NCBI GenBank assembly: GCA_946811185.2
Contig: OX328109.1
Span: 34,208,129-34,272,128, forward strand
Length of the DNA stretch: 64,000 bases
Direction: 5' to 3'
Source: Hippopus hippopus
Taxonomy: Eukaryota > Mollusca > Bivalvia > Cardiida > Cardiidae
Part shown: in pieces, positions 21,731 to 30,419 of the stretch
How the letters are laid out: the number at the start of each line of letters is the position of its first letter
How positions within the stretch are numbered: position 1 is the stretch's first letter
Program-made: the position numbers and the translations under genes
Notes under the pieces: generated by a model
Databases searched by the model: none
Told to the model about the DNA's origin: nothing
What the model saw: the letters and a program-made list of their open reading frames with translations, nothing else

Positions 21731-21773
21731 TATTAAAATACGAAGAAATTGTGAAAAAAGGAAAAGTTGCTAC
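21731..21773. mobile_element. Left half of a family A MITE split by the Polinton
   Basis: 'AAATTGTGAAAAAAGGAAAA' is the left arm of the A hairpin. The right arm resumes at 36655 beyond the Polinton. Confidence 0.6.
21768..21773. repeat. Polinton target-site duplication, left
   Basis: TGCTAC here is repeated at 36649-36654. Six-base duplications are the hallmark of Maverick/Polinton integration. Confidence 0.95.
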
Positions 21774-22013
21774 AGTAGATAATAATATGGGTTATCTAGC
21801 TCAAAACCCAAAACCTAAGAAAGAAAGGGCGGGCAACTCAATGCCTTTCGAAAAATTCAATTTTTAAATCCCCCGCATATCAAGGGAGTTAAAAAAAAAT
21901 TGACACCCCACCCTATCGAGTCCAATGTCTAGCATATAAAAAAAATTTATCCCTTTTGAAGGTTGAAGTTGTCCAATGTCTAGCATAAAAAAATTTCTAA
22001 AAAAATATAACTT
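21774..22013 (+). repeat. Polinton left terminal inverted repeat (240 bp)
   Basis: It matches the complement of 36409-36648 base for base by eye, including the homopolymer lengths. Inside, GTCCAATGTCTAGCAT occurs twice (from 21920 and from 21971), 51 bp apart. No ORF. Confidence 0.95.
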
Positions 22014-22035
22014 ATTATAAACAAAGTTATATTTT
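22002..22035. terminator. Hairpin at the end of the polymerase gene
   Basis: AAAATATAACTT (22002-22013) and AAGTTATATTTT (22024-22035) form a 12-bp stem with a 10-base loop. The polymerase stop codon lies in the stem, and half of the hairpin is the inner edge of the terminal repeat. A matching hairpin closes the last gene at the other end. A role in transcription end or genome replication is an inference. Confidence 0.5.
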
Positions 22036-25000
22036 ATGATGCCCCCAAGCTAATGTGTCAATCTTGTTTTCCGAGACAAACCTTTTATCATCACTTGATC
22101 CTAACGCTTTTTTGTTTAACTCTTCAGTATACATATTATGACCCCTACTTCTTAAAACAGACATCTTTCTATACTGATCCTTTCCCGTAAGCAAACACTC
22201 TTTATAATTATTAAAGTTTATCTCTTTCTTAATAACCGCTTTTTTAACACCTTTACATCTTTTATCCTCATCACCATCTAAAGTTTTATAAGCATACATT
22301 TTTGCTCCTAGACCAACAAACTCAGTCATAATCTTACCACCTAACTCATCTTTAAACTTTCCAACTACTCCCTCATTACAATTATTTTTTAAGAAATGAT
22401 CTTTAGGATATTCGCTCGTATCAAACATTTCAAACACATCTTTTTCCATATCCTTATACAAATTTTTAGTTTCTATCTCAAGAATAAAACTATCTGTATC
22501 AGTATAACACATTCTAACCTTTTCACCATACTTATCTTTAAAGTAATTATAATAAGTTTTTTGCATATGTGTTTTACTAATATCTAAAATGCTTAATCCT
22601 GAGTAAATAGGTTTATTATATTTTAACTTAGTGTTTTTCATGTGTACCGCTATTAGGTTTTCATCGAATATTGTTGTGTGGTTATAGTTCGGTCTTGCTA
22701 CCAATTTCCTATAACGCTCCTTACTAGAAACCAGTTCTATCGTTACTCTATTTCTCAGGTTTTCCATAGTCTTACCAAAGACTGAATTATTCATCAACTT
22801 AAAAAAATCTTTCTCAAAATTATTTTTATTTTTTTTAGCTGCTTTTCTTAGTTTAATGTTTTTATCAATATATGATTTAAACCATGAGCTTTCCTCAAAC
22901 TTAATTCCTCGATGTATTTTAGTAATCTTTAAACCTAAATCAACACATGTTTTTAAAGCTTCATGATGAATAACATAATTCTCTTTATTATTTAAGTTTG
23001 GAATAAGTTTTTCTACCTTTTCTATTTTTAAACGTTCAGGCGCTAAAGGAAAGTCATTATGCAAATCGTGTAATTCTTTAGGATATTCTAAATCTACTTC
23101 TAATATACACGGTATTTCTCGCCAAATTTCTAATTCTTTACCCATCATCCATTTAAAACCGTGAGTAGGAAGAGGGCGACTCATTGCCCAAGGGTAAAGG
23201 CTGTTTGCATCTATGTATAATAAATATTTTGATGGTTTACTAGAATCATATAATTCACCCATATCCTCATTATTTGCTCTCGCGTGTCTTTTACTACACA
23301 TGCTAACACCTCCTTTGATACCCTTTTCAACCATTAAAAGCATATCAGGATCAGATAAAAGCTCTAGGTTTACTTTCGTTATTTTTAATGTCGCATCCCA
23401 AGCTAAACCAGGAGCAGTATAATACCAACTAGGATCTAAATCATAGTTTTCACGACAAACATCTCTAAAGTTTTCGAAAACATCCGCTAAAAGCAATACA
23501 TCTATTCTGTTGTAAAGTTCTAAGTAATCCTTCAACGTTTTCATATTAAAAGTTTCCCAAACCTTTTGCGCATGAGCATAATCTTCATCCGTAATTCCTT
23601 CTTTGTTCAAACTCGAGTAAAATGCTTCTTTGGGTGGTAATATCTCTTCTTTAAGTTTATCGAATGAATCAAGGTACTCATAAGGAAAAACTCCTTTTCT
23701 CCTAACTAGCGGTAACAGATTCTTAGTAAAATATCTCGATAAAATTTTTAATTGACTTTCTTTTAAGTTACTTGAAAGTTTATTTAAACTAAAATTCATG
23801 AACTTAAAACTATCAAGGAATCTAATTTTATGTTTTATATTTTTTCCAACCCAAATGTCTTTACTAAAACTAATATATTTCTCTTCATTGTTTGGAATAC
23901 AATCAATCTTCCCTTCAGATTTGCCAAGATATTTAATAAAAAGATGAGCATCATATCCACTAAGATTATGAAAGTACACAGGTGTGAAGTTAGCATTTTT
24001 AGCTTTTAGGTTGCATTCATTGTGCGCGGCACCTCTATATTTACCCGTGAAATGACAATGATCTTTTACTCTAATATTATCTTTGGTAAATTCTTCTCCA
24101 CAAATCCAACAATGTGTTTGTTGTGTATGTTTTATTTTTTCCTCTATTGTTATTTCAATAGGCTTTGGGTTTTGGTGGTATCGTTGATGAATTTCTTTTA
24201 TATCATCTTTTAACCATTTTATAAAAACTTCCTCAACATTTTCTCCAACATAACTTCTTTTTATAGGAGCACACACAGCATCGTTAAAGCATTTTATAAT
24301 ATAGTAAAAACTACAAGGTATATGCTTTTGACGTTGTATAGTATAACTTTTTTCTGGGTTTGGCTGGCACGTGTGTATTGGTTCCAAAACACTTTCAAAA
24401 TCAGCGTATACAACAAAGGGAACCTCAAGTTTTCTAGCATGGTTTTCAAAAGATAACATGGTACCTGGTTTTGGCATTTCTAAAGTAATAGGTTCGTGTT
24501 CGTTACAGTATTTTTTATGTTTTTCCAAAAGTTCTTTACTACCAAAGTGATTCATACATCGTTTGCAATATTCTATATTTCCATTATGAGTTTTTGTTAC
24601 TTGAGTTCTCATCAACCCACTAAAGTTTTTGATGAGAGCATAGTGCATATTTTCTCCACCCGTAATAAAAAGAAGATCAACGTGTTTACTTTTTTCACAT
24701 TTTGCAAGTCTAAGAGGATAAATATATTCCTGATACCCATACACGTTTACACTAATTTCTGAATTTTGTTTTTCAAACTTACTGATATCCATAAACGAAA
24801 CAGGATACTTTATTCCCTCCATGTTTAAACTACTTTCCTTTTCTTGTAAAGCCTTGTCAACTCTTTCTGCATTATGCTTTTTAGGGTTTAGCGCTCTTAA
24901 AACACACCATTTAAAACATTTGTCATCTTTATTTTTCATATTGATAACTGCTTTTTTGTTAGTAATCCACTCCGGTAAAGGTAACCAACCATTAGCTCTT

Positions 25001-25608
25001 AAAGGATCATAAACAGCTGTATGTACTTCTATCTGCACTATACTTCCAAAAGTCCAACCACTACCTTCTCTTTGGAACTTAGCTAAATTTTCTAAAACTT
25101 CATCTATCATTCTATTCAACAAATCCTCTATTTCTCCTCCGTTTAAATTTAAATGTTGTTTACTATGAAAAGCACGTTCAACAGGACCTTGGCCAATATC
25201 TGTCATATTCCATAATTTACACCTAAATACAAGTTTTACCTTTGCTCGTAAATTATTTCTAAGAGTATTTATAAGAGGCATCCACGTGTCTGCGAAAAAT
25301 CTTTGCGGGTTATAATTTTCTCTACCCTCTATAACATGTTGTGTAGCATACCCTCTAAATGCGGATTGAGAAGCTCTAATCTCAAACGGTTGTATTGGAG
25401 GGTAATTTTCTCTAACGTGGGCAACAATTTCATCCAACACTTGCGGTATCTGTGTTGTCTCCACATTACCAGTTATCCAGTTACCGAAATCAGTTACTCT
25501 TCTTTGTATAGATTCCGGAACAACAGCTGAGGCTAGTCGTCTTGCTCCAGAGTAAACATTAGACGCAGCTCGTCTAGCTGCACTCGTAAATCTATTTAGG
25601 AAACTCAT
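22027..25608 (-). CDS. POLB: Protein-primed family B DNA polymerase
   Basis: This 1193-residue protein should replicate the element by protein priming from the terminal repeats. Exonuclease motif I is YADFES (about residue 400). Polymerase motif A is DANSLYP (about 797), motif B is NNSVFGKT (about 937) and motif C is YTDTDS (about 1032). A C2H2-like segment (YCKRC...HKKYC, about 345-366) precedes the exonuclease. A CWICGEEF...DHCHFTGKYRGAAHNECN-type treble-clef zinc site, like endonuclease VII, lies at about 495-532. The first 340 residues contain an Ala/Arg-rich amphipathic start and may include the terminal protein, which is an inference. The frame is intact throughout. The start is preceded by TATATAAAAAAG. 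Confidence 0.96.
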   Translation of the reverse strand: MSFLNRFTSAARRAASNVYSGARRLASAVVPESIQRRVTDFGNWITGNVETTQIPQVLDEIVAHVRENYPPIQPFEIRASQSAFRGYATQHVIEGRENYNPQRFFADTWMPLINTLRNNLRAKVKLVFRCKLWNMTDIGQGPVERAFHSKQHLNLNGGEIEDLLNRMIDEVLENLAKFQREGSGWTFGSIVQIEVHTAVYDPLRANGWLPLPEWITNKKAVINMKNKDDKCFKWCVLRALNPKKHNAERVDKALQEKESSLNMEGIKYPVSFMDISKFEKQNSEISVNVYGYQEYIYPLRLAKCEKSKHVDLLFITGGENMHYALIKNFSGLMRTQVTKTHNGNIEYCKRCMNHFGSKELLEKHKKYCNEHEPITLEMPKPGTMLSFENHARKLEVPFVVYADFESVLEPIHTCQPNPEKSYTIQRQKHIPCSFYYIIKCFNDAVCAPIKRSYVGENVEEVFIKWLKDDIKEIHQRYHQNPKPIEITIEEKIKHTQQTHCWICGEEFTKDNIRVKDHCHFTGKYRGAAHNECNLKAKNANFTPVYFHNLSGYDAHLFIKYLGKSEGKIDCIPNNEEKYISFSKDIWVGKNIKHKIRFLDSFKFMNFSLNKLSSNLKESQLKILSRYFTKNLLPLVRRKGVFPYEYLDSFDKLKEEILPPKEAFYSSLNKEGITDEDYAHAQKVWETFNMKTLKDYLELYNRIDVLLLADVFENFRDVCRENYDLDPSWYYTAPGLAWDATLKITKVNLELLSDPDMLLMVEKGIKGGVSMCSKRHARANNEDMGELYDSSKPSKYLLYIDANSLYPWAMSRPLPTHGFKWMMGKELEIWREIPCILEVDLEYPKELHDLHNDFPLAPERLKIEKVEKLIPNLNNKENYVIHHEALKTCVDLGLKITKIHRGIKFEESSWFKSYIDKNIKLRKAAKKNKNNFEKDFFKLMNNSVFGKTMENLRNRVTIELVSSKERYRKLVARPNYNHTTIFDENLIAVHMKNTKLKYNKPIYSGLSILDISKTHMQKTYYNYFKDKYGEKVRMCYTDTDSFILEIETKNLYKDMEKDVFEMFDTSEYPKDHFLKNNCNEGVVGKFKDELGGKIMTEFVGLGAKMYAYKTLDGDEDKRCKGVKKAVIKKEINFNNYKECLLTGKDQYRKMSVLRSRGHNMYTEELNKKALGSSDDKRFVSENKIDTLAWGHHKI

Positions 25609-25684
25609 CTTTTTTATATATAATAAAAAAAACTTAAACTAAATTTAATTTTATTATTACAACTTCGTCATTGTTATAATAAAA

Positions 25685-26032
25685 TTATTGTATGTTAATC
25701 TTATATTTATTATTCCAAATTCCTCCATTATAGATCTTAATAATTTGCGGGCAGCGATCTATAAATTTACTAGCCTTATAAATCGATGGAAAGGTTTTTA
25801 TCTCACCAGTTTCAACATCCTCTAAAGTAACTTTCTTAGGATTATGCATAATAGTCTTTAATCTATCATACTTAGGGTCTTTGCTTCTTTCTTTTTTTGG
25901 TAGCTTAGACGACTCCTCCGGTAACAAACCATGTTCTTTTACCAAATCCTCTAAGCGTTTTTTATTCCAATAACCGTAAAAATTTATATTATTTTGTTGA
26001 AGAATTTTTTTTAAATCCGTAATCTTTATCAT
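25685..26032 (-). CDS. Small protein with SAP-like and NUMOD1-like parts
   Basis: 115 residues. Residues 2-36 follow the SAP DNA-binding pattern (LKKILQQNNI..GYWNKKRLEDLVKEHGL). After a charged linker rich in Lys and Ser, residues about 68-115 resemble a NUMOD1 helix-turn-helix module of homing-endonuclease proteins (ETGEIKTFPSIYKASKFI..). No nuclease motif is seen. It probably binds DNA, perhaps in replication or packaging (inference). It lies between the polymerase and the capsid gene on the same strand. ATATAAAA sits directly before its ATG. Confidence 0.7.
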   Translation of the reverse strand: MIKITDLKKILQQNNINFYGYWNKKRLEDLVKEHGLLPEESSKLPKKERSKDPKYDRLKTIMHNPKKVTLEDVETGEIKTFPSIYKASKFIDRCPQIIKIYNGGIWNNKYKINIQ

Positions 26033-26053
26033 TTTTATATAGGAAAAAATATC

Positions 26054-27340
26054 TTAATACACTACACTCATTTTATTTCCATCAGACTGGAAGTTAATTA
26101 ACCTATCACTAATAATAACAGCATATGCCTCCGTGTTCGCATCCACATTTGCACGAAAAAATGCCTTAATTTGAATATCGGTGACTGAAAATTTTAATCT
26201 CTCACTCTGTTTGGAAACGTCAAACACAAACAAAGGATATAGAGTTCTATAATCTACAGGCGAAATATTAGGGTTTGACACCAATTCATTCATGTTATAA
26301 AACTTGGATCTAAATAGAGCAGCGTCACCATACGCTTTACTAAATTGGTTCGCAGCGAATGAAAGATTGTAGTCAACCGCAGGGTATCTAGTAGCATTTA
26401 ACGTAACATAAATATTTCTAACATTTAAATTGTTAAATATAGATGGATTTTGTCTTTGGTTATTACTTTTATTTTGAAAGCCTACAATGATAAAACGTGG
26501 TACCTCAGGAGATGATTTAACGGAAAGTCTCCAGGTAAATGATGTTGTCTGAGGAACCGCGATAGAGTCGCACTGTATCATTCTATATCCAACCGGTATT
26601 TTTTCTTTTTTCTCGATAATTTTATAAAGTTCCATCTTCTCTCCATCAGCAGGTAGCACATGTGGCATAAACCACGATATCTTATCTAATCTAATTCTAC
26701 CTTCAGGAGCAGCATTGACTCGAAAGATTGCATCATTATCATTATTTCTTGTTAACGTGAGAGTTTGCTTCATTCCATACAATATTTTATTATAGTCCTC
26801 ACAAAAACCAAATATATGTTTTAAAGGAACTCTAAAACTAAATGAACCTACTGGATTAACATTAGTAATGAGATATAAGTTCCTTACATTCCAACCACTG
26901 TTTTCAGCATCTGCTGCGATTGTTGTATCCTTATACCATAATTGGTTTAACCCTTGTGATTTAGAAAAATCATCAGGATATTTTAACAACCCAAGCATTG
27001 TAGTAGCATGGCCAGGATTTGTTATGGATTCAATATCCATACCCGAAAGTTGATACCTAATATTTTTAAACAGGTGCATCAAGGCGTTGTTTGTTAAAGC
27101 AATATCAGTGTTGTCTGTGCCTATAACATAAGGAGTTCCATCATTTTTTACTAATTGTCCTTCAATAAGTAAATAACTCTCACTAGGATGAGTAAAAATA
27201 TCTTGGGTTTCGATACTAATCCTAATATCTCCTCCTGAGTTGTTGAGATTAGCACCTGTGATCGGTTCATACTCATGGTGTTCATACTCATCAATGCTAT
27301 CATCTTTTAAAATTGGTTCGGTGATTCTTAAAATGTCCAT
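26054..27340 (-). CDS. MCP: Putative major capsid protein (double jelly-roll)
   Basis: 428 residues, beta-rich, with few Cys and no signal peptide or membrane segment. Its position in a Polinton, its size, and strings such as YPLFVFDVSKQSERLK near the C-terminus support the hexon-like major capsid role of Polinton and adintovirus elements. It would form the trimeric facets of an icosahedral shell. The fold itself cannot be seen from sequence by eye; a structure prediction showing two tandem jelly rolls would confirm it. The frame is intact. The start is preceded by AATAATAAA. Confidence 0.7.
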   Translation of the reverse strand: MDILRITEPILKDDSIDEYEHHEYEPITGANLNNSGGDIRISIETQDIFTHPSESYLLIEGQLVKNDGTPYVIGTDNTDIALTNNALMHLFKNIRYQLSGMDIESITNPGHATTMLGLLKYPDDFSKSQGLNQLWYKDTTIAADAENSGWNVRNLYLITNVNPVGSFSFRVPLKHIFGFCEDYNKILYGMKQTLTLTRNNDNDAIFRVNAAPEGRIRLDKISWFMPHVLPADGEKMELYKIIEKKEKIPVGYRMIQCDSIAVPQTTSFTWRLSVKSSPEVPRFIIVGFQNKSNNQRQNPSIFNNLNVRNIYVTLNATRYPAVDYNLSFAANQFSKAYGDAALFRSKFYNMNELVSNPNISPVDYRTLYPLFVFDVSKQSERLKFSVTDIQIKAFFRANVDANTEAYAVIISDRLINFQSDGNKMSVVY

Positions 27341-27388
27341 TTTATTATTACAATTATAATTTTAAATAAAAAATTATAATTGCGTTAC

Positions 27389-27745
27389 TTAAATTTCTAA
27401 CCAAAGCTGTGGAAAAGACTTATTTTCATCATTAACAAATACAGCTCCAAGTTTAATGCTTTTTGCGGTTTCCAGTTTAGTTTTAGGATAAACTCTATTA
27501 CCGTATACAATCGTTATTTGGGGTATCCCCCACTTTTGTAAACGTTCATTCACCTTTTCCTCAATCTCTTTCATCTTGATTACTTTTTCGGGAGATAACT
27601 TCACAACAGCTTTTTTATAACCATATTTCGTGTTATTAATTTCGAGGATTTCACAGTCTTTTAGGGATAAAGATGCACCTACTATAGTAATAGAACTAGT
27701 ATTATATTTTTTATAATCTACACGATTAAATTTTAATTCTGGCAT
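27389..27745 (-). CDS. Unknown 118-aa protein, possibly nucleic-acid binding
   Basis: The order is beta strands, a charged helix (SPEKVIKMKEIEEKVNERLQ, about 51-70), then further strands ending in a Phe-Pro-Gln-Leu-Trp motif (KSFPQLWLEI). The layout recalls OB-fold or single-strand-binding proteins of DNA viruses, but this is only a resemblance. It is intact, on the same strand as the capsid gene, with TTATAAAAAAGATA before the ATG. Function unknown. Confidence 0.6.
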   Translation of the reverse strand: MPELKFNRVDYKKYNTSSITIVGASLSLKDCEILEINNTKYGYKKAVVKLSPEKVIKMKEIEEKVNERLQKWGIPQITIVYGNRVYPKTKLETAKSIKLGAVFVNDENKSFPQLWLEI

Positions 27746-27795
27746 TATCTTTTTTATAAGTAATATAATTTCTTAACTTAATTTTATTTTTTTCT

Positions 27796-28195
27796 TCATA
27801 CTGTTTTAATACCTGCTCCACTGTTTAATCTTTTAACTAAGTCTTGAATAGCAATGGCGCTTCCATCTATTAATGTACTAATGTTTTGCGTCTCTGGCAT
27901 ACTTTGCGTTGTAGGTGTTGCGTTATGTTTTTGTAAAATTTCCCTCGATTTTGGTGTCAAAGCTTTCGTAACTAATTTCTTCCCCGCTTCTACAGCTGCA
28001 CTTTTTCCAACCTCTAAAGCTTTTTTTGCACCTTCCTTAGCTACACTCTTTCCTACATCAAGGGCTGAAGATGCAATTTGTTTAGCTGCGCTACTTGTAA
28101 AAAGCCTCGCTAAAAAGTTAGCAACGCTATCAAAGATTCCGGAACCACCGTATGAATACTTTTTTTTAAAATCCGTGTTTCTTAGTAATGATCAT
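27796..28195 (-). pseudogene. Frameshifted Ala/Lys-rich core-like protein
   Basis: The minus-strand frame from about 28176 down to the TGA at 27796-27798 is open for about 125 codons. It encodes an Ala-, Lys- and Gly-rich helical protein with near-repeats (DVGKSVAKEGAKKA, then EVGKSAAVEAGKKL) and a conserved-looking end (LIDGSAIAIQDLVKRLN). Its only plausible ATG (28193-28195, behind TATAAAAAA, overlapping the stop of the next gene) is out of frame. The T4/A8 tract at 28161-28172 separates the two. One base there is either a mutation or a sequencing error. The amphipathic repeats suggest a minor core or membrane-active virion protein (inference). Confidence 0.65.
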
Positions 28196-28198
28196 TTT

Positions 28199-29086
28199 TT
28201 ATAGTATAGACATTAAATTTTTATAAGCGTTTGAATTTAAAACACCTTGTCTTTTTAATTCGTCACAAATGCTCACTAACTCGTTTCTTACACCTGTGTT
28301 ACCTGCTTCTTTACTTGCCAGTAACAGATCTAGTCTTTCTATTAATGCGCTAGGGTCAGATGGGATAACGATACCCTTTCCTTCATACTTTTTTCTATTA
28401 TACCAAATAGGTCTAAGAATTTTAGCCCATTTTTCCCCTTTAGAACTTTTAGGATATGGATTATCCGGATCGTTATTTCGATGAAGAGCGCTGGTTTTTA
28501 TCATTAAATCTTGATAATCTGCAAGATCTGAATCTGTATATAATATTTCTTCTGGTTCTTTAGCAATAATTAACTCCCATAAACCAGGTGTTCCTATATA
28601 CGTCTCTTTACCAAGAATAATATCATTCTCCTCAATTATGACCATTTTGCGACCAATATAAAATTTACCACCTTCATCACGTAATCCATATGTTCTATCA
28701 ACATCATTACCAAGAAATTTTGTTAGATACTCCCTTGCAAGTGGTCCAATTAAAAATGTGCCTTGATATTCATCCAATTTCCTTTCCTCAATAGTTGGTC
28801 TTTCTTCAGAGGGATAAGCTTCTATTGCTGGAAAAGCTGGTAGATTAATAGCTTGTGGTAACTGTTCGATAGCTTCTTTATTAGGTCTAAGCCCCTCTGT
28901 AATCTCCCTCGCTGTAGCTTTTTGCGTTTCCGTTATAGGTTTAAAAAACTTTGAAAGATCGGTTTGTAATTCTTGTTTACCCGTTCTCTCTGCTAGTAGA
29001 TTATCCCGAATCTTCTTTCTCGTTTCGAGATACTCTTTTACGATTAAGTCCCTTTTTGTAGGATCAGCGATTTTTAAAAAAGACAT
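28199..29086 (-). CDS. Polinton-associated 295-aa protein, function unknown
   Basis: A charged N-terminal helix (KRDLIVKEYLETRKKIRDNL) and a linker rich in Pro and Glu lead to an alpha/beta region. That region contains GTFLIGPLAREYL, a YIGTPGLWELI motif and a basic KGEKWAKILRPIWYNRKKYEG stretch. The C-terminus is helical. The TPGLWEL-type motif is one I associate with uncharacterised proteins of invertebrate Polintons; no activity is known to me. It is intact, and its stop codon overlaps the start region of the following core-like gene (TATAAAAAAATG). Confidence 0.7.
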   Translation of the reverse strand: MSFLKIADPTKRDLIVKEYLETRKKIRDNLLAERTGKQELQTDLSKFFKPITETQKATAREITEGLRPNKEAIEQLPQAINLPAFPAIEAYPSEERPTIEERKLDEYQGTFLIGPLAREYLTKFLGNDVDRTYGLRDEGGKFYIGRKMVIIEENDIILGKETYIGTPGLWELIIAKEPEEILYTDSDLADYQDLMIKTSALHRNNDPDNPYPKSSKGEKWAKILRPIWYNRKKYEGKGIVIPSDPSALIERLDLLLASKEAGNTGVRNELVSICDELKRQGVLNSNAYKNLMSIL

Positions 29087-29117
29087 TTTTTTAATTACTA
29101 AAATAATTTTTTAACAT

Positions 29118-29165
29118 AGTTTTTGTAACAGTTTTTATAACAGTTTTTATAACAGTTTTTAAACA
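29118..29165. repeat. 12-bp tandem repeat in a divergent promoter region
   Basis: AGTTTTTRTAAC is repeated three and a half times, head to tail. It lies in the 160-bp gap between the minus-strand 295-aa gene and the plus-strand 89-aa ORF, so it may be a shared regulatory array (inference). Confidence 0.6.
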
Positions 29166-29247
29166 TGTTTCATAACTGACCAAAAAAAAAATTATAAAAA
29201 ATTTTTGAAATGAGAAATTTAAAAAGTCAACCGTAATATATAACGTA

Positions 29248-29517
29248 ATGGAAAATACGCAGAAATATATCGATGAGTACCGAAAAGTACTCGAAAAGAT
29301 CGAAAACGTTTATAAGGAGCTCGATAAGCTTCATGAGGCGAAAGATTATTACGAAAACGCGTTACACCCTGAGATAGTAAATCAGTGTAATAAAATAATC
29401 GAGGAAGAAAAAAAGTTAAACGATTTACATACGTTACATTATCCCTCACATCCTCAGGTGATAATAAATAATTCTGTTATTAACTACCATCTACCCCACA
29501 TGCCTCCCACGGAGTAA
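29248..29517 (+). CDS. Small coiled-coil protein, unknown
   Basis: 89 residues, with a heptad-like charged helix (residues 1-60) and a His/Pro-rich tail (YHLPHMPPTE). It runs opposite to its neighbours and follows the 12-bp repeat array. Its codons are less AT-rich than those of surrounding genes, with several CG dinucleotides. The opposing 76-aa frame is rejected as a shadow because it lacks a coil or start motif. ATATATAACGTA precedes the ATG. Existence is likely; function is not known. Confidence 0.5.
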   Translation: MENTQKYIDEYRKVLEKIENVYKELDKLHEAKDYYENALHPEIVNQCNKIIEEEKKLNDLHTLHYPSHPQVIINNSVINYHLPHMPPTE

Positions 29518-29649
29518 ACGTGTTAATCGAAAATTATTTATTTTTATAAATAATTTTTAACATAGAAGAGCATTATATATTCTCTTATATATTACATGTC
29601 TGAGGTATCACCTATTTCACAAATACACTTACATCGAATTTGGGGTAGA

Positions 29650-30369
29650 TTACACCGAGGACGATGTCGTTGCACTATTCTTTTCCACAAGCCTCCGAAA
29701 GGATTCACGTGCTTCTTGCCTCCCTCTTTCGATCAAGCTTTCCTCGTTTTCTGAGGATATCTTCTTCTTGATTTTGGTACGTATCTCTTCCTTCATACTT
29801 TTGTACTTTTCTAACTCTTCCATGATTAGTTTAAATTCTTCATCTGAGATGTAGTCATCTTTTAGAGCTTTGGATATATGCGAAGAAATTGTATCGAGCT
29901 TTGCATCAGCTACCATCCTAATCTTTTGATGTTTTAGAGCCTTAGATCTCGAATTTCTTACTACATACTTGCCTATGATAGATAGCAAACCCGTTGCAAC
30001 AGCGGTAGCCTCTAATGCTACAACTGCTGGAATAGCTACGATTGTAGAGAGCAAACCTATGCCTCCTGCTCCTGTAGCCATTGTTACAGTTATCAAGACG
30101 GTGTCAACATTGTCAACTATCTTTGCTGCTCTAAAATACTTTTTAGCTAGTACATCTCTAGTTTGAACTTCTTTCTCAAGGTATTTTTGTATCTCAGATA
30201 TCTTACCTAACCTATACATATGTCCTTCCAGACTCTTACCTGGTCCGTCCATATGGGGTTCTATGTTCTTGAGCTCACCCGTAAATATTGGGGCGCTTGC
30301 GGTACTTCGTTCTTTGGGTAACGGAGGATATATTTTTTTAGAGGGATGTTCTTGATCTGTATCTGCCAT
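29650..30369 (-). CDS. Membrane and coiled-coil protein, Polinton-associated
   Basis: 239 residues. A Pro-rich N-terminus is followed by a helix (residues about 55-85). A hydrophobic stretch of about 50 residues (about 88-137, rich in Ala, Val, Gly, Ile) is enough for two membrane spans. The charged C-terminal coil is (LIMEELEKYKSMKEEIRTKI). There is no signal peptide. It could be a virion membrane or host-membrane protein; function unknown. Intact, with TTAATAAA before the ATG. Confidence 0.65.
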   Translation of the reverse strand: MADTDQEHPSKKIYPPLPKERSTASAPIFTGELKNIEPHMDGPGKSLEGHMYRLGKISEIQKYLEKEVQTRDVLAKKYFRAAKIVDNVDTVLITVTMATGAGGIGLLSTIVAIPAVVALEATAVATGLLSIIGKYVVRNSRSKALKHQKIRMVADAKLDTISSHISKALKDDYISDEEFKLIMEELEKYKSMKEEIRTKIKKKISSENEESLIERGRQEARESFRRLVEKNSATTSSSV

Positions 30370-30419
30370 TTTATTAAAATAATAATTTTTTTAACCGAAC
30401 GAGTCGACGACGAGTTATC

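Noticed and set aside
27854..28204. 116-aa plus-strand ORF inside the Polinton
   Set aside because: It is the antisense shadow of the frameshifted Ala/Lys-rich core gene on the minus strand.
29219..29449. 76-aa minus-strand ORF
   Set aside because: Shadow of the 89-aa plus-strand coiled-coil ORF, which has better composition and start position.
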